Notes under the pieces: generated by a model
What the model saw: only the letters and a program-made list of their open reading frames with translations
Databases searched by the model: none
What the model was told of the DNA's origin: nothing
In this document: piece by piece, positions 26,157 to 34,103 of the stretch
Position numbering within the stretch: the stretch's first letter is position 1
How the letters are laid out: each line of letters begins with the position of its first letter
Source: JAAXHB01 sp965221635
GTDB taxonomy: Bacteria; Actinomycetota; Acidimicrobiia; Acidimicrobiales; Aldehydirespiratoraceae
DNA: 64,000 nt
Direction of reading: 5' to 3'
Assembly: GCA_965221635.1 (NCBI GenBank)
Contig: OZ244902.1
Location: 3,100,001-3,164,000 of the forward strand
Made by a program: the position numbers and the translations under genes

Positions 26157-26966
26157 ATGGGCACTACGACACCAGATGGTGGATACTCCCATTTGACGCA
26201 CGACGACGCACCGGCGGTGCCGCTGGACCGTCGCCCGAGGCTGCCCAGCGGCCGGGCCGTGGTGGGTGGACTGATGGTGGCCGTGGCCGGGTTACTGGCC
26301 TTTGTGGTGGCCTCCGGAGACGAATCGGCGCCGGCCACCTCCTACCTGGTGGCGGCCAGGCCAATCGCCGCGGGCGCCATGGTGAGCGGCGGTGACCTGA
26401 TCCTCGAGGCGATGACGCTGCCTGAGGAGGTGGCGGCCAACTCGATCGGCTCGGCCGCCGGGGCCGACGGAGCGGTGGCCACCCGTGACCTGCAGGCAGG
26501 CGAGCTGATCAGCGTGGGCGACCTGATAGCGGCCCCCCAAGTGGCGGGCACAGCGGTGGGTCGCGTACACGAGATCTCCATGCCGGTGGACAGGGAGCGA
26601 ATCTCGGCACGCACATCGGTTGGCGACAAGGTGACCGTGCTGGTCACCACACAGCTTGGCGGCATGCCGGTGACGCTGGTGGCGATCCAGGACGCACTGG
26701 TGCTGAGCTGGGACGCCGAATCGGGATCCGGTGGGCGGGGCATCCTCACGCTGGCGCCGTCGGACGCGTCCACGGTGATGGCGCTGGCCCACCTGATCCG
26801 ACAGGGAGACGTGACGGTGGTGCGATCCACAAGGGCCACCGACGACGCCTACCCGTCGCGCTACCCGTCGCTCGAGCCGGGCCCGCAAGGGTCATCCACG
26901 GCTGGATCCCCAGGCGCGTTTTCTTCGGCGGCCGCGGATGCAGTGCCGTTGGAGCCTGCGCCATGA
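26157..26966 (+). CDS. cpaB: SAF-domain pilus assembly protein (CpaB/RcpC-like)
   Basis: A 269-residue protein with one N-terminal helix (AVVGGLMVAVAGLLAFVVASG) and a SAF domain (about 60-120: YLVAARPIAAGAMVSGGDL, LQAGELISVGDLI), as in Flp pilus assembly CpaB. The tail after about 215 is Ser/Pro/Ala-rich. AAGGAG lies five bases before the ATG. First gene of the tad operon; it overlaps the next gene by 4 nt. Confidence 0.85.
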   Translation: MGTTTPDGGYSHLTHDDAPAVPLDRRPRLPSGRAVVGGLMVAVAGLLAFVVASGDESAPATSYLVAARPIAAGAMVSGGDLILEAMTLPEEVAANSIGSAAGADGAVATRDLQAGELISVGDLIAAPQVAGTAVGRVHEISMPVDRERISARTSVGDKVTVLVTTQLGGMPVTLVAIQDALVLSWDAESGSGGRGILTLAPSDASTVMALAHLIRQGDVTVVRSTRATDDAYPSRYPSLEPGPQGSSTAGSPGAFSSAAADAVPLEPAP

Positions 26967-28306
26967 GTGGTGAGCGTTGGCGGGTGGCCGGGCTCGCCGA
27001 TCACCGGGCGGTCTGGTTTCGCGAGTTGGCGCGCTGGAGCACCTCCGCCGCGTTGGCGGTGGACTTCGTGAAATGCGTGTCGGCGGCAGAGGTGCGCGAG
27101 CGCCTCGAAGCGGGAGAGCCGATCTCGGCGCTGCTCGTGGGCGACGGCGCCATTGGGTTCACCCGGTCTCTGGTGAACCGTGCCACCGCAGTCGGGGTGC
27201 CGGTGATCCTTGTGAGCGACGCCACCGATCCTGCGGGCACATCGCTGGGGGCCACCGCGATCCTGCCGGAGCGCTTCGAGGCCGGCGAACTAATGGAACT
27301 GCTGCAGTTCCACGCGCCCACGGTGACACGCCGCCCGTTGAACACCACCATCGACACCCCGGAGCGGCAATGGCGGGGGCGGTTGATCGCCGTTACCGGA
27401 ACCGGCGGGGTTGGCGCGTCGGTGGTTGCGGCGGCGCTGGCTCAGGAACTGTCCCGTGACGCGTCCAACCGGGGACTGGTGCTGCTCGCGGATTTCGGGG
27501 TGGACTGCGATCAGGCGGTGATCCACGACACCGGCGATCATCTCAGCGGCCTGGCGGACCTGGCGGAATCGTGCCGAGCGGGCTGGGCCGGCAGAGACCA
27601 ACTCGCAAGATGCGTGCTGGCCCCACCGAGCCGCGGCTATCACCTGCTGCAAGGGGTTCGCCGTCACCGCGACTGGCCGGCGGTTGGCAACGACTGCGCC
27701 CGCGTGGTGTTGGAGGGACTCACCCGCACCTACCGCTACGTGGTGGCCTGCGTGGAGGCGCGCCTGCTGTCGGTGGGAGAAATTCACGGCCCGCTGGTGG
27801 CGGCCTCGATGCGCAGAGCCGATGTGGTGGCGGTTGTGGGCGACGCCGGGGTGCTGGGCGTACACCGCCTGGTGCGCGCCATCATGGCCCTGGTCGAAGC
27901 CGGGGTGCCCGCGGGTTGCGTGGTTCCCGTGGTGAGCCTGGCGGGGTCGAGGCGGCAGCGGGTTGCGGCGAGGGCAGAGATCAGCGGCGCCATCACCGAA
28001 CTGCTGGCCCACTCCGAGGCCTCCCAGGCACACGACGCCGTGTTCGTGGACGATCACGGGCGCGCCGAGGCTGCACTGCGTGACGGTGTGGAATTGCCAC
28101 CGAAGTTGGGCCGAAGCGTGTGCGCCGCGGTAGCCAAACGCCTCGAAGACCCCACCGCCGAACCCGGCCGGTCCGAACTGCACAGCGCCGAACCCCACGG
28201 GGCCGAACCACACGCCGCCAAACCCCACGGGATGCAAGCGCATTGGGACGACCCGCACTGGGCTGAGACGGACGGGGCGCACTTGAGCCGGGGGGCGTCA
28301 CGGTGA
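26963..28306 (+). CDS. cpaE: TadZ/CpaE-like ParA/MinD-type ATPase with degenerate P-loop
   Basis: A 447-residue protein: an N-terminal receiver-like Rossmann domain (about 30-120) and a SIMIBI ATPase-like domain from about 138. TadZ/CpaE proteins position pilus machinery at the pole. The deviant Walker A reads GTGGVGAS (146-153) where KGGVGKT is expected, so both lysines are missing and hydrolysis is doubtful. The last about 40 residues are a pentapeptide-like run (SAEPHGAEPHAAKPHG), encoded by a 15-bp-period array at about 28185-28245. It overlaps its neighbours by 4 nt on both sides. Confidence 0.8.
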   Translation: MSGERWRVAGLADHRAVWFRELARWSTSAALAVDFVKCVSAAEVRERLEAGEPISALLVGDGAIGFTRSLVNRATAVGVPVILVSDATDPAGTSLGATAILPERFEAGELMELLQFHAPTVTRRPLNTTIDTPERQWRGRLIAVTGTGGVGASVVAAALAQELSRDASNRGLVLLADFGVDCDQAVIHDTGDHLSGLADLAESCRAGWAGRDQLARCVLAPPSRGYHLLQGVRRHRDWPAVGNDCARVVLEGLTRTYRYVVACVEARLLSVGEIHGPLVAASMRRADVVAVVGDAGVLGVHRLVRAIMALVEAGVPAGCVVPVVSLAGSRRQRVAARAEISGAITELLAHSEASQAHDAVFVDDHGRAEAALRDGVELPPKLGRSVCAAVAKRLEDPTAEPGRSELHSAEPHGAEPHAAKPHGMQAHWDDPHWAETDGAHLSRGASR

Positions 28307-29781
28307 GGGGCGAGGTGACTCCCCTCCAGGAGATCGAGCGGCTGGTGCAGGCGCGTGCGGCCCGGCTGGAGGTGAACCTGGACGGCCGGGACGCGAGCGA
28401 CGAGCTTGGCGGACTGGTTGACGCCGAGATCCGCCGCTGGAACGACGACTACCGGCGCGGCCTGAGACCCATGAGCATCCCCGATCCGCGACTGCTGGCC
28501 GAGCGGGCCATGCGCAACCTCACCGGCTACGGGCCGCTCGGGCCGCTGCTGGCCGACGACGACGTGTGGGAGGTGATGATCAACCGCCCCGACGCCATCT
28601 TCGTGAAGCGGCACCGTGGCCCGAGCGGATACCACCACGAGGTGTTCCACGACGACGAGCACGTGATCCGCATCCTCACCAAGGTGCTCGACGACTCCTC
28701 GGGCTCGCACCGCAAGCTGGATCCCGCCGAGGGCCTCCAGGACGCCCAGCTCGACAACGGGGCCCGGCTGCACATCATCCACGGCGAACTCGCCCGTGGC
28801 GGTCACATGATGGTGAACATCCGCAAGTTCACCGGCGTGGCGTTCCGCAGCCTCGATGAACTGGTGGACCGGGGCACGCTCACCGACACGGCCGCACGAT
28901 TCCTGCGAGCCTGCGTGAAGGCCCGCCAGACCGTGGTGTTCGCCGGCGCCCCCGGATCGGGCAAGACCACCATGTTGAGTTGCTGTTGCGGCGAACTCGA
29001 TCCGTCGTTGCGGGTTGTGGTGGCCGAGGAGGTGTTCGAGGCCGACATTCCGTTGGCGAACGTGGCCGGCATGCAAACCCGGGCGGCCCGGCCCGACCGC
29101 CCGGCGATCGACCTGCGCAGGCTGGTGGCCGGGTTTCTGCGCATGGCGCCCGACGTGGCCATCGTGGGCGAGGTGCGCGACCGTGAGGCGCTGCCGCTGC
29201 TGCTCACCTTGTCCTCGGGGGTGAAGGGGTTCACCACGATTCACGCCGGGTCGGCCCACCAGGCCCTGTCGAGGCTTCGGTTCGTGTGCCAACTGGCCGA
29301 CACGTCCAACGAGCTGCCGATGGCGGCGATCAACAGCCTGGTGAGCGAGGCAGTGGACGTGGTGGTACACAGCGTGCGAACCCCCGACGGGCCCAAGGTG
29401 TCGGCCATTGTTTGCGTGGAGGACATGACCGGCCCCGCCGACGGCACCCGCTTCAACGTGACCGACGTGTTCGCCAGAGTTCGCATGGATCAGCCATTGC
29501 GCTGGAGCGGCCAATTCCCCAAGCGCATCGCCGCGGCCATCGAGTCCGCCGGGGTGGACTTGCGAGCCTTGCTCGAAGCCGACGGCCCCCCACAGCCGGC
29601 GGCTGAGCCCAGGCTGGACTCGGCTTCGAGGGCCGTTTGCGGCCAATCGGGCCCAATCGACAACCACGGCACGCAAACGTCGGCCACACGTACCGCCGCC
29701 CCGCAAACGCCCGTCCCTCAAGCGCCTGGCCCACAGTCGGCGGGCCTGCAGGGAGCGGCTTGTGAGGTGGTGGGCACATGA
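28303..29781 (+). CDS. tadA: TadA/CpaF secretion ATPase
   Basis: Type II/IV secretion hexameric ATPase of 492 residues that powers pilus assembly. Walker A is GAPGSGKT (215-222). Walker B and adjacent acidic residues are DVAIVGEVRDREA (284-296), and the His box is GFTTIHAGS (309-317). N-terminal LTGYGPLGPLLADDDVWEVMIN is typical of CpaF. After about 425 the protein ends in a Pro/Gln/Ala tail with pentapeptide units (PQTPV, PQAPG, PQSAG) encoded at about 29700-29755. The GTG start overlaps cpaE by 4 nt. Confidence 0.92.
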   Translation: MRGEVTPLQEIERLVQARAARLEVNLDGRDASDELGGLVDAEIRRWNDDYRRGLRPMSIPDPRLLAERAMRNLTGYGPLGPLLADDDVWEVMINRPDAIFVKRHRGPSGYHHEVFHDDEHVIRILTKVLDDSSGSHRKLDPAEGLQDAQLDNGARLHIIHGELARGGHMMVNIRKFTGVAFRSLDELVDRGTLTDTAARFLRACVKARQTVVFAGAPGSGKTTMLSCCCGELDPSLRVVVAEEVFEADIPLANVAGMQTRAARPDRPAIDLRRLVAGFLRMAPDVAIVGEVRDREALPLLLTLSSGVKGFTTIHAGSAHQALSRLRFVCQLADTSNELPMAAINSLVSEAVDVVVHSVRTPDGPKVSAIVCVEDMTGPADGTRFNVTDVFARVRMDQPLRWSGQFPKRIAAAIESAGVDLRALLEADGPPQPAAEPRLDSASRAVCGQSGPIDNHGTQTSATRTAAPQTPVPQAPGPQSAGLQGAACEVVGT

Positions 29782-30665
29782 CCGCTCTGGTTGCGGCGAT
29801 GCTGGCGGCGCTGGGGGCGCACTGGTGCTACTCGGCGTTGGTGATGGGCTGGCGCGGGTTCGGCCTTGGCCCCTCCAACAAGACCCGTTCGAAGCCCGCT
29901 CGACGGCGTTTCGACGCGTGGCTTGGGCGTGTGGGACTGCTCAACGTGGACAAGGGCCAGTTCCTGGGGGTGGTGGCCGTGTTGTTCGCCGCAGCAGGCT
30001 TGCTGGCCCATGTGATGTTCGGCAGCGTGCTGGTGGCAGCGTTGGTGGGATTGTTCGCGGCGACGTTCCCGGTGGGCGCCTACCAGGTGCGCGCAGACAC
30101 ACGCCGCCAACGCGCCCAGGAGGCGTGGCCGCAGATGATCGAGGAGATCCGGGTGCAAACCGGGTCGCTGGGCCGCAGCATTCCCCAGGCGTTGTTCGAC
30201 GTGGGCAGCCGCAGTCCCGCCGAGATGCGACCGGCTTTCGAGGCGTCGCTGCGCGAATGGCGGCTCACCACCGACCTGCAACGAGCGCTGAGCGTGCTCA
30301 AGGCGGGACTGGCCGACCCCACCGCCGACGCCGCCTGTGAAACCCTGCTCGTTGCCCACGAGGTGGGTGGCGGTGACCTTGACCGGCGCCTGGAGGCCCT
30401 GGCGGAGGACCGCCGTGGTGACATTCAGGGGCGCAAGGACGCTCGCTCACGCCAATCGGGGGCTCGCTTCGCGAGACTGTTCGTGATCTTCGTGCCGCTG
30501 GGCATGGCCGCCGCGGGAATGTCGATCGGCAACGGCCGCGACGCCTACCGCAGCCCCACCGGACAGTTGGTGGTGATCGCCGCGCTGTTGCTGGTGATGG
30601 GTTGCTGGATGTGGGCCGGTCGGGTTATGCGCCTACCCCAACCCAGGCGGGTGTTCCACCAATGA
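29778..30665 (+). CDS. tadB: TadB type II secretion F-domain protein
   Basis: A 295-residue inner-membrane platform protein. Hydrophobic segments lie at about 1-20, 60-100 and 250-285, flanking a cytoplasmic helical F domain (QMIEEIRVQTGSLGRSIPQALFDVG). It overlaps tadA by 4 nt. Its stop TGA overlaps an ATG at 30662 that opens a small ORF, not tadC itself. Confidence 0.88.
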   Translation: MTALVAAMLAALGAHWCYSALVMGWRGFGLGPSNKTRSKPARRRFDAWLGRVGLLNVDKGQFLGVVAVLFAAAGLLAHVMFGSVLVAALVGLFAATFPVGAYQVRADTRRQRAQEAWPQMIEEIRVQTGSLGRSIPQALFDVGSRSPAEMRPAFEASLREWRLTTDLQRALSVLKAGLADPTADAACETLLVAHEVGGGDLDRRLEALAEDRRGDIQGRKDARSRQSGARFARLFVIFVPLGMAAAGMSIGNGRDAYRSPTGQLVVIAALLLVMGCWMWAGRVMRLPQPRRVFHQ

Positions 30666-30837
30666 GCCGCAAACCGACCAGCCGCCCACCCGTAAACCAC
30701 CCGCCCGTAGATCTTCCACCGGCGAAGCAGCTACCAATGAGCCACCGACCGGCGAATCCCCCACCCATAAGCCCTCCACCGGCGAACCACCCGGCCGCGA
30801 ATCCCCCGGTCGTGAACCACCCACAGGCGAACGAGCT
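30658..30837. repeat. 12 x 15-bp degenerate tandem array between tadB and tadC
   Basis: From 30658 the sequence can be laid out as twelve consecutive 15-mers, such as ACCGGCGAAGCAGCT, ACCGGCGAATCCCCC, ACCGGCGAACCACCC and GGCCGCGAATCCCCC. The array begins at the last codons of tadB and ends about 10 bp before the tadC hydrophobic N-terminus. In the tadC frame it reads T-G-E-P-P-like pentapeptides without a start codon; in the frame of the ATG at 30662 it reads P-A-N-H-P-like pentapeptides. Confidence 0.85.
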
Positions 30838-30865
30838 CGGCGGCGTTTGGGGGTGGTGCTGGTGA
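30662..30865 (+). CDS. Small Pro-rich ORF coupled to tadB, or out-of-frame tadC N-terminus
   Basis: 67 codons from an ATG that overlaps the tadB stop (ATGA), the same coupling seen at every other junction of this operon. The product is a pentapeptide-like run (PANPP, PISPP, PANHP, AANPP) ending GVWGWCW. It overlaps tadC by 19 nt in a different frame. A -1 frameshift, or one base missing from the assembly, would join it to tadC and give tadC a repeat-rich N-terminal extension. Whether it is a real peptide, a frameshifted leader or chance is open. Confidence 0.45.
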   Translation: MSRKPTSRPPVNHPPVDLPPAKQLPMSHRPANPPPISPPPANHPAANPPVVNHPQANELGGVWGWCW

Positions 30866-31764
30866 CCCCGGTGGTGCTGGTGGCGGCGCTGCTGATGTGG
30901 GCCGGGGTGGCGTTGCTGTTGTCGCACTCGCGATGGATTCAACGCACCGGCCTCACCGCACGCCTGGCGCCGTACTGCTCACCTGGGCGCACTCGACGGG
31001 GCGACGGGGTGCTGTCGGCCGGTTCGTTCAAGGAGGTGATCGGGCCGCTTTCGTCGCTGGTGGGTGAGCGCCTGGCCGGCTTGCTGCGAGTGGGTGAGGA
31101 ACTGGCGATCCGTCTCGACAGGGTCGGCTCGCCAGTGGGGGTCACCGGCTTCAGGGTGCGTCAGGTGGGCTGGGCGACGGCCGCCGCCGGCGCCGCGGTG
31201 GCGGTGAGCGCCGGGATGCGTCTTGGTGTTCTGCTCTCTGCGGGGATGGTGCTTGGCGCCCCGTTGCTTGCCTTCCTGGTGCTCGAGCAGCGAGTGGCGA
31301 CGGCGTCGGCGAAATGGCAGCAAACGCTGCGTTTGGAGCTGCCAGTGGTTGCCGAGCAGGTCGGCATGCTGCTGGGCGCCGGTTGGGGGCTCGGCGGCGC
31401 GTTGGCGAGGATCTCCCGGCGTGGCGCGGGCGCGTGCGCAACCGACCTGAAACGGGTGGTTGCCAGGATCGGTCAAGGAATCACCGAGATCGAAGCCCTG
31501 AGGGAGTGGGCCGTGCGCGCCGACGTGGCCGCGCTTCATCGGCTCGTGTCGGTGCTCGCGTTCAACCGTGAGGCCGCCGACCTCGGACGCCTCATCAGCG
31601 AGGAGGCCCGAGCGATGCGCCGCGACGCGCAGAGAGACCTGATCGAGATCATCGAGAAGCGAACCCAGCAAGTGTGGATCCCGGTGACCGCAGCCACCCT
31701 CGTGCCCGGCGTGATGCTCATCGGGGTGCCCTTCGTGGAGGCCCTCTCCGTTTTCGGGGCATAG
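30847..31764 (+). CDS. tadC: TadC type II secretion F-domain protein
   Basis: A 305-residue partner of TadB with hydrophobic segments at about 2-22, 105-140 and 280-300 and a cytoplasmic F domain (LELPVVAEQVGMLLGAGWGL). The start is uncertain. The frame is open back to about 30598 but contains no ATG, GTG or TTG before the TTG at 30847; GTG at 30853 or 30856 are alternatives, and none has a clear ribosome binding site. See the small ORF and array just upstream. Confidence 0.85.
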   Translation: MGVVLVTPVVLVAALLMWAGVALLLSHSRWIQRTGLTARLAPYCSPGRTRRGDGVLSAGSFKEVIGPLSSLVGERLAGLLRVGEELAIRLDRVGSPVGVTGFRVRQVGWATAAAGAAVAVSAGMRLGVLLSAGMVLGAPLLAFLVLEQRVATASAKWQQTLRLELPVVAEQVGMLLGAGWGLGGALARISRRGAGACATDLKRVVARIGQGITEIEALREWAVRADVAALHRLVSVLAFNREAADLGRLISEEARAMRRDAQRDLIEIIEKRTQQVWIPVTAATLVPGVMLIGVPFVEALSVFGA

Positions 31765-31864
31765 CCCGGCCCGGGCGGCATTGCCGTCAGGTCGCCTGAT
31801 CGGACCGTCACCGGCCCCTGCCCGCAGGCCTCTACCCGCCAGCGCCTACCCGCCGGGCGGTCCT

Positions 31865-31915
31865 CAGTTGTAGAGTAATGTCAGTATGTTTCAGTAATGT
31901 TCAACTGTTGCCACA
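31865..31915 (+). promoter_or_regulatory. AT-rich leader with AGTAATGT direct repeats
   Basis: A locally AT-rich stretch before the pilin-like gene contains AGTAATGT at 31874-31881 and 31893-31900 (19 bp apart). It probably holds a promoter for separate expression of the pilin-like and tadE genes. No convincing -35/-10 pair was identified. Confidence 0.35.
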
Positions 31916-31942
31916 CTGCAAGTCAACCAACCGGAGGTACCC

Positions 31943-32311
31943 ATGCCCATGCCCTCAACAACCAACATCGCCACCCCGGCCACCACACCCGGACCCGCCC
32001 AGCCCGCCAACTCCAAGCCAGCGGCGACTCAGCCCAACCTCAGCGAACCATTGCCGAGATTCGGCGAGCCGCAGATCATCGAGACAATGAGCATTCCGGC
32101 GACGCCGTTGTACACGACGCTGCCCACGGCGCCGTCGGCTCGGGGCGCCCGCCACCGCGGATCGCGTGGAGAGGGGGTGATCTCCGCGGCGATTGCCGTG
32201 CTGATCATCGCCTTTCTGGGCGCGGCCATGTGGGTGGCGTTCAACGACATCTGGGAGGACGCCAAGGACGACATCGAAACCCAGGTCACCACAATCGGTG
32301 GATCCGACTGA
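31943..32311 (+). CDS. Pilin-like small membrane protein of the tad locus
   Basis: A 122-residue protein with a 75-residue Pro/Thr/Ala-rich N-terminal region, then a Gly-Glu motif (RGEG, 75-78) at the start of a hydrophobic stretch (about 78-100, SAAIAVLIIAFLGAAMW) and a short polar tail (DIWEDAKDDIETQVTTIGG). Hydrophobic segment, tail and position are those of a Flp-type pilin, but the presequence is far longer than the usual short leader and the Glu at +5 of classical prepilins is not seen. GGAGG lies five bases before the ATG. It overlaps the next gene. Confidence 0.65.
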   Translation: MPMPSTTNIATPATTPGPAQPANSKPAATQPNLSEPLPRFGEPQIIETMSIPATPLYTTLPTAPSARGARHRGSRGEGVISAAIAVLIIAFLGAAMWVAFNDIWEDAKDDIETQVTTIGGSD

Positions 32312-32759
32312 CGCTGCCACAGCCGAGCTGGGGGGCTCACGACTGGTTGACGAGACGACGCGACACCCCGAGCGGGGATCGGGGTTGATCGGGATGATGT
32401 TCGGGTTGACCGTGTTCTTGTTGCTGTTGATTTTCGCGGTTCAGGTGTTGTTCAACCTCTACGCCAACACGGCACTCACCAGCGCGGCGCACGAGGCCAC
32501 CCGCCAAGTGGCGGGCTTTGACAGCGCCGATGACCGTTGCGCGGCCGTCGACGACGCCGAAACGGCGTTCTGGGAGCGGCTCGGAAACTACGCCGACTCC
32601 GGCACGGCCACCCTCACCTGGACCTGCAACCGGGACGACGTGGTGCGCCTCACCGTGGAGGCACGCCACCCAACCATCCTCCCCGCAGTGATCGGGGACC
32701 TCTCTGGACTGGGACGTTTCAACAGGACGATCGAGATGCACGCCGAGGCCCCACAATGA
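32298..32759 (+). CDS. tadE: TadE-like pseudopilin
   Basis: A 153-residue protein. After a short basic N-terminus (HPERGSGLIG) comes one helix (about 30-52, MFGLTVFLLLLIFAVQVLFN) and then ANTALTSAAHEATRQVAG, the conserved region of TadE-like proteins, followed by a small exported domain. Cys79 and Cys110 (approximate) could form a disulfide. The GTG start lies within the end of the pilin-like gene, and its stop overlaps the next ATG. Confidence 0.78.
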   Translation: MDPTDAATAELGGSRLVDETTRHPERGSGLIGMMFGLTVFLLLLIFAVQVLFNLYANTALTSAAHEATRQVAGFDSADDRCAAVDDAETAFWERLGNYADSGTATLTWTCNRDDVVRLTVEARHPTILPAVIGDLSGLGRFNRTIEMHAEAPQ

Positions 32760-33340
32760 CCAGCCCAGCCAAGTGCAACGCCAAGCCGACCGGGCCCCAC
32801 ACTCCCCGGCCCCGCCCTGACCAGCCTGATCTCGGCAGCTTGCGCCATGTCCGACCCACGATCGGCGGCACGGCCGCGAGGCCGATCTGTGGGCGGCGGC
32901 ACTGCGGAGATCGGGGTCAGGTGGGCGGCATTGAGGTTTTGCCGTTTGGGTTTCTGATGTTTGTGGCGGTGACGTTGATTGTGGCCAACGCGTGGGGTGT
33001 GCTTGACGCCAGGTTCGCGGTTACCACCGCGGCCCGTGAGGCGGTGCGCGCCTACAGCGAAGCCGACGACATCGACGAGGCAACGCAACTGGCGCTGCAC
33101 CGAGCCGAGGAGACCCTGCACGCCTACGGTCGCGGCGGCTCGAGGGCCCGTGTGTCGGATCCGGTCACCGATGGCCCTCACCGTCGTTGCGGGCGTGTGA
33201 GCGTCACCGTGGAATACGACCTGCCGGTTGTGGCGGTGCCCTTCATCGGCGGTTTCGGCAACGCCGCGACCGTTGAGTCCACCCACACCGAGGTGATCGA
33301 CGCATTCCGCTCAGGCCCCGACGGGCAAGCGCAATGCTGA
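32756..33340 (+). CDS. Second TadE/TadF-like protein
   Basis: A 194-residue protein starting at an ATG that overlaps the previous stop by 4 nt (ATGA); the frame is open further upstream but inside the preceding gene. The first 55 residues are Pro/Arg-rich. One helix (about 60-80, LPFGFLMFVAVTLIVANAWG) is followed by LDARFAVTTAAREAVRAYSEA, the same pattern as TadE. Probably a minor pilin. Confidence 0.72.
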   Translation: MTSPAKCNAKPTGPHTPRPRPDQPDLGSLRHVRPTIGGTAARPICGRRHCGDRGQVGGIEVLPFGFLMFVAVTLIVANAWGVLDARFAVTTAAREAVRAYSEADDIDEATQLALHRAEETLHAYGRGGSRARVSDPVTDGPHRRCGRVSVTVEYDLPVVAVPFIGGFGNAATVESTHTEVIDAFRSGPDGQAQC

Positions 33341-33960
33341 CCCGCACCAACCGACCCACCCCAGTTGCCCCGGCGGACACCTCCGGCACCAGCCCGGCCC
33401 GCGCCGCGTGGCGAAGTCAACAAGCGGCGGGGGTACAGGTGATGCGCTCTCGGCGGCCGGCGCCCACCCAGGGACCGGAACGGGAGGAAGGCGAAGTCAC
33501 CAACATCCGCGCCACCCGAACTCGGGGGCCTGCACCCGGCGACACGGAGCGGGGCAGTGTGCTGATGTTGTTTCCGGCGGCTGTGCTTGTGGTGCTGGTG
33601 CTGGCGGCCATCACCATCGACAGCGGACTTGTGCTGATCCGGGTGCAGGAACTGCGCCATGTGGCCGCGTCGGCGGCCAACGACGCCGCCGCGGCGGTGG
33701 ACGTGGACGCCTTGCGCAGCACCGGTGACATCAGCTTCGACCAGCAACGCGCCCACGCCTTGGCCGAGGCATCGCTGGCGTCCGGAGCGCTGCCACAGGC
33801 CAACCTCGAGTCGCTCACGATCACCCAGCGCAGCGCAAACCGCTGGCAGATCCAGGTGACCGTGAGCGCTCGCATTGACCTGGTGCTGGCCCCTGCCCTT
33901 CCAGGGGAGCACAGATTCGTGAACGCCACAGTGACCGAAGCGGTGCTCGTGGTGACCTGA
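33334..33960 (+). CDS. TadG-like/TadE-family pilus protein
   Basis: A 208-residue protein with a 70-residue low-complexity N-terminus, then ERGSVLMLFPAAVLVVLVLAAITIDSG (helix at about 73-97) and LRHVAASAANDAAAAVDVDAL, a pattern shared with TadE/TadG N-termini (helical pilin module). It lacks the von Willebrand domain of full-length TadG. Last gene of the tad cluster; it overlaps the previous one by 7 nt. Confidence 0.68.
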   Translation: MLTRTNRPTPVAPADTSGTSPARAAWRSQQAAGVQVMRSRRPAPTQGPEREEGEVTNIRATRTRGPAPGDTERGSVLMLFPAAVLVVLVLAAITIDSGLVLIRVQELRHVAASAANDAAAAVDVDALRSTGDISFDQQRAHALAEASLASGALPQANLESLTITQRSANRWQIQVTVSARIDLVLAPALPGEHRFVNATVTEAVLVVT

Positions 33961-34103
33961 GCGCACCCACAGGCATCTTCGTGCCCACGGCCGGCGGCAC
34001 CGCCTGATCGCGCAGGCCGACGCTGCTCCCATCGGCAGTCTCAGTTGACCGGTGCGGAACGCGGCCCGGAACAGGCACGTCGGCGGCGCCTCGGGCGTGG
34101 GCG

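Noticed and set aside
28054..29721. A 555-codon minus-strand frame opposite cpaE and tadA
   Set aside because: Shadow of genes with intact Walker motifs and 4-nt couplings; its own sequence is His/Gly/Val-rich without domains.
31878..32090. A 70-codon Pro-rich ORF overlapping the pilin-like gene
   Set aside because: Starts inside the AT-rich leader repeats, lacks a ribosome binding site and overlaps a gene with GGAGG before its ATG.
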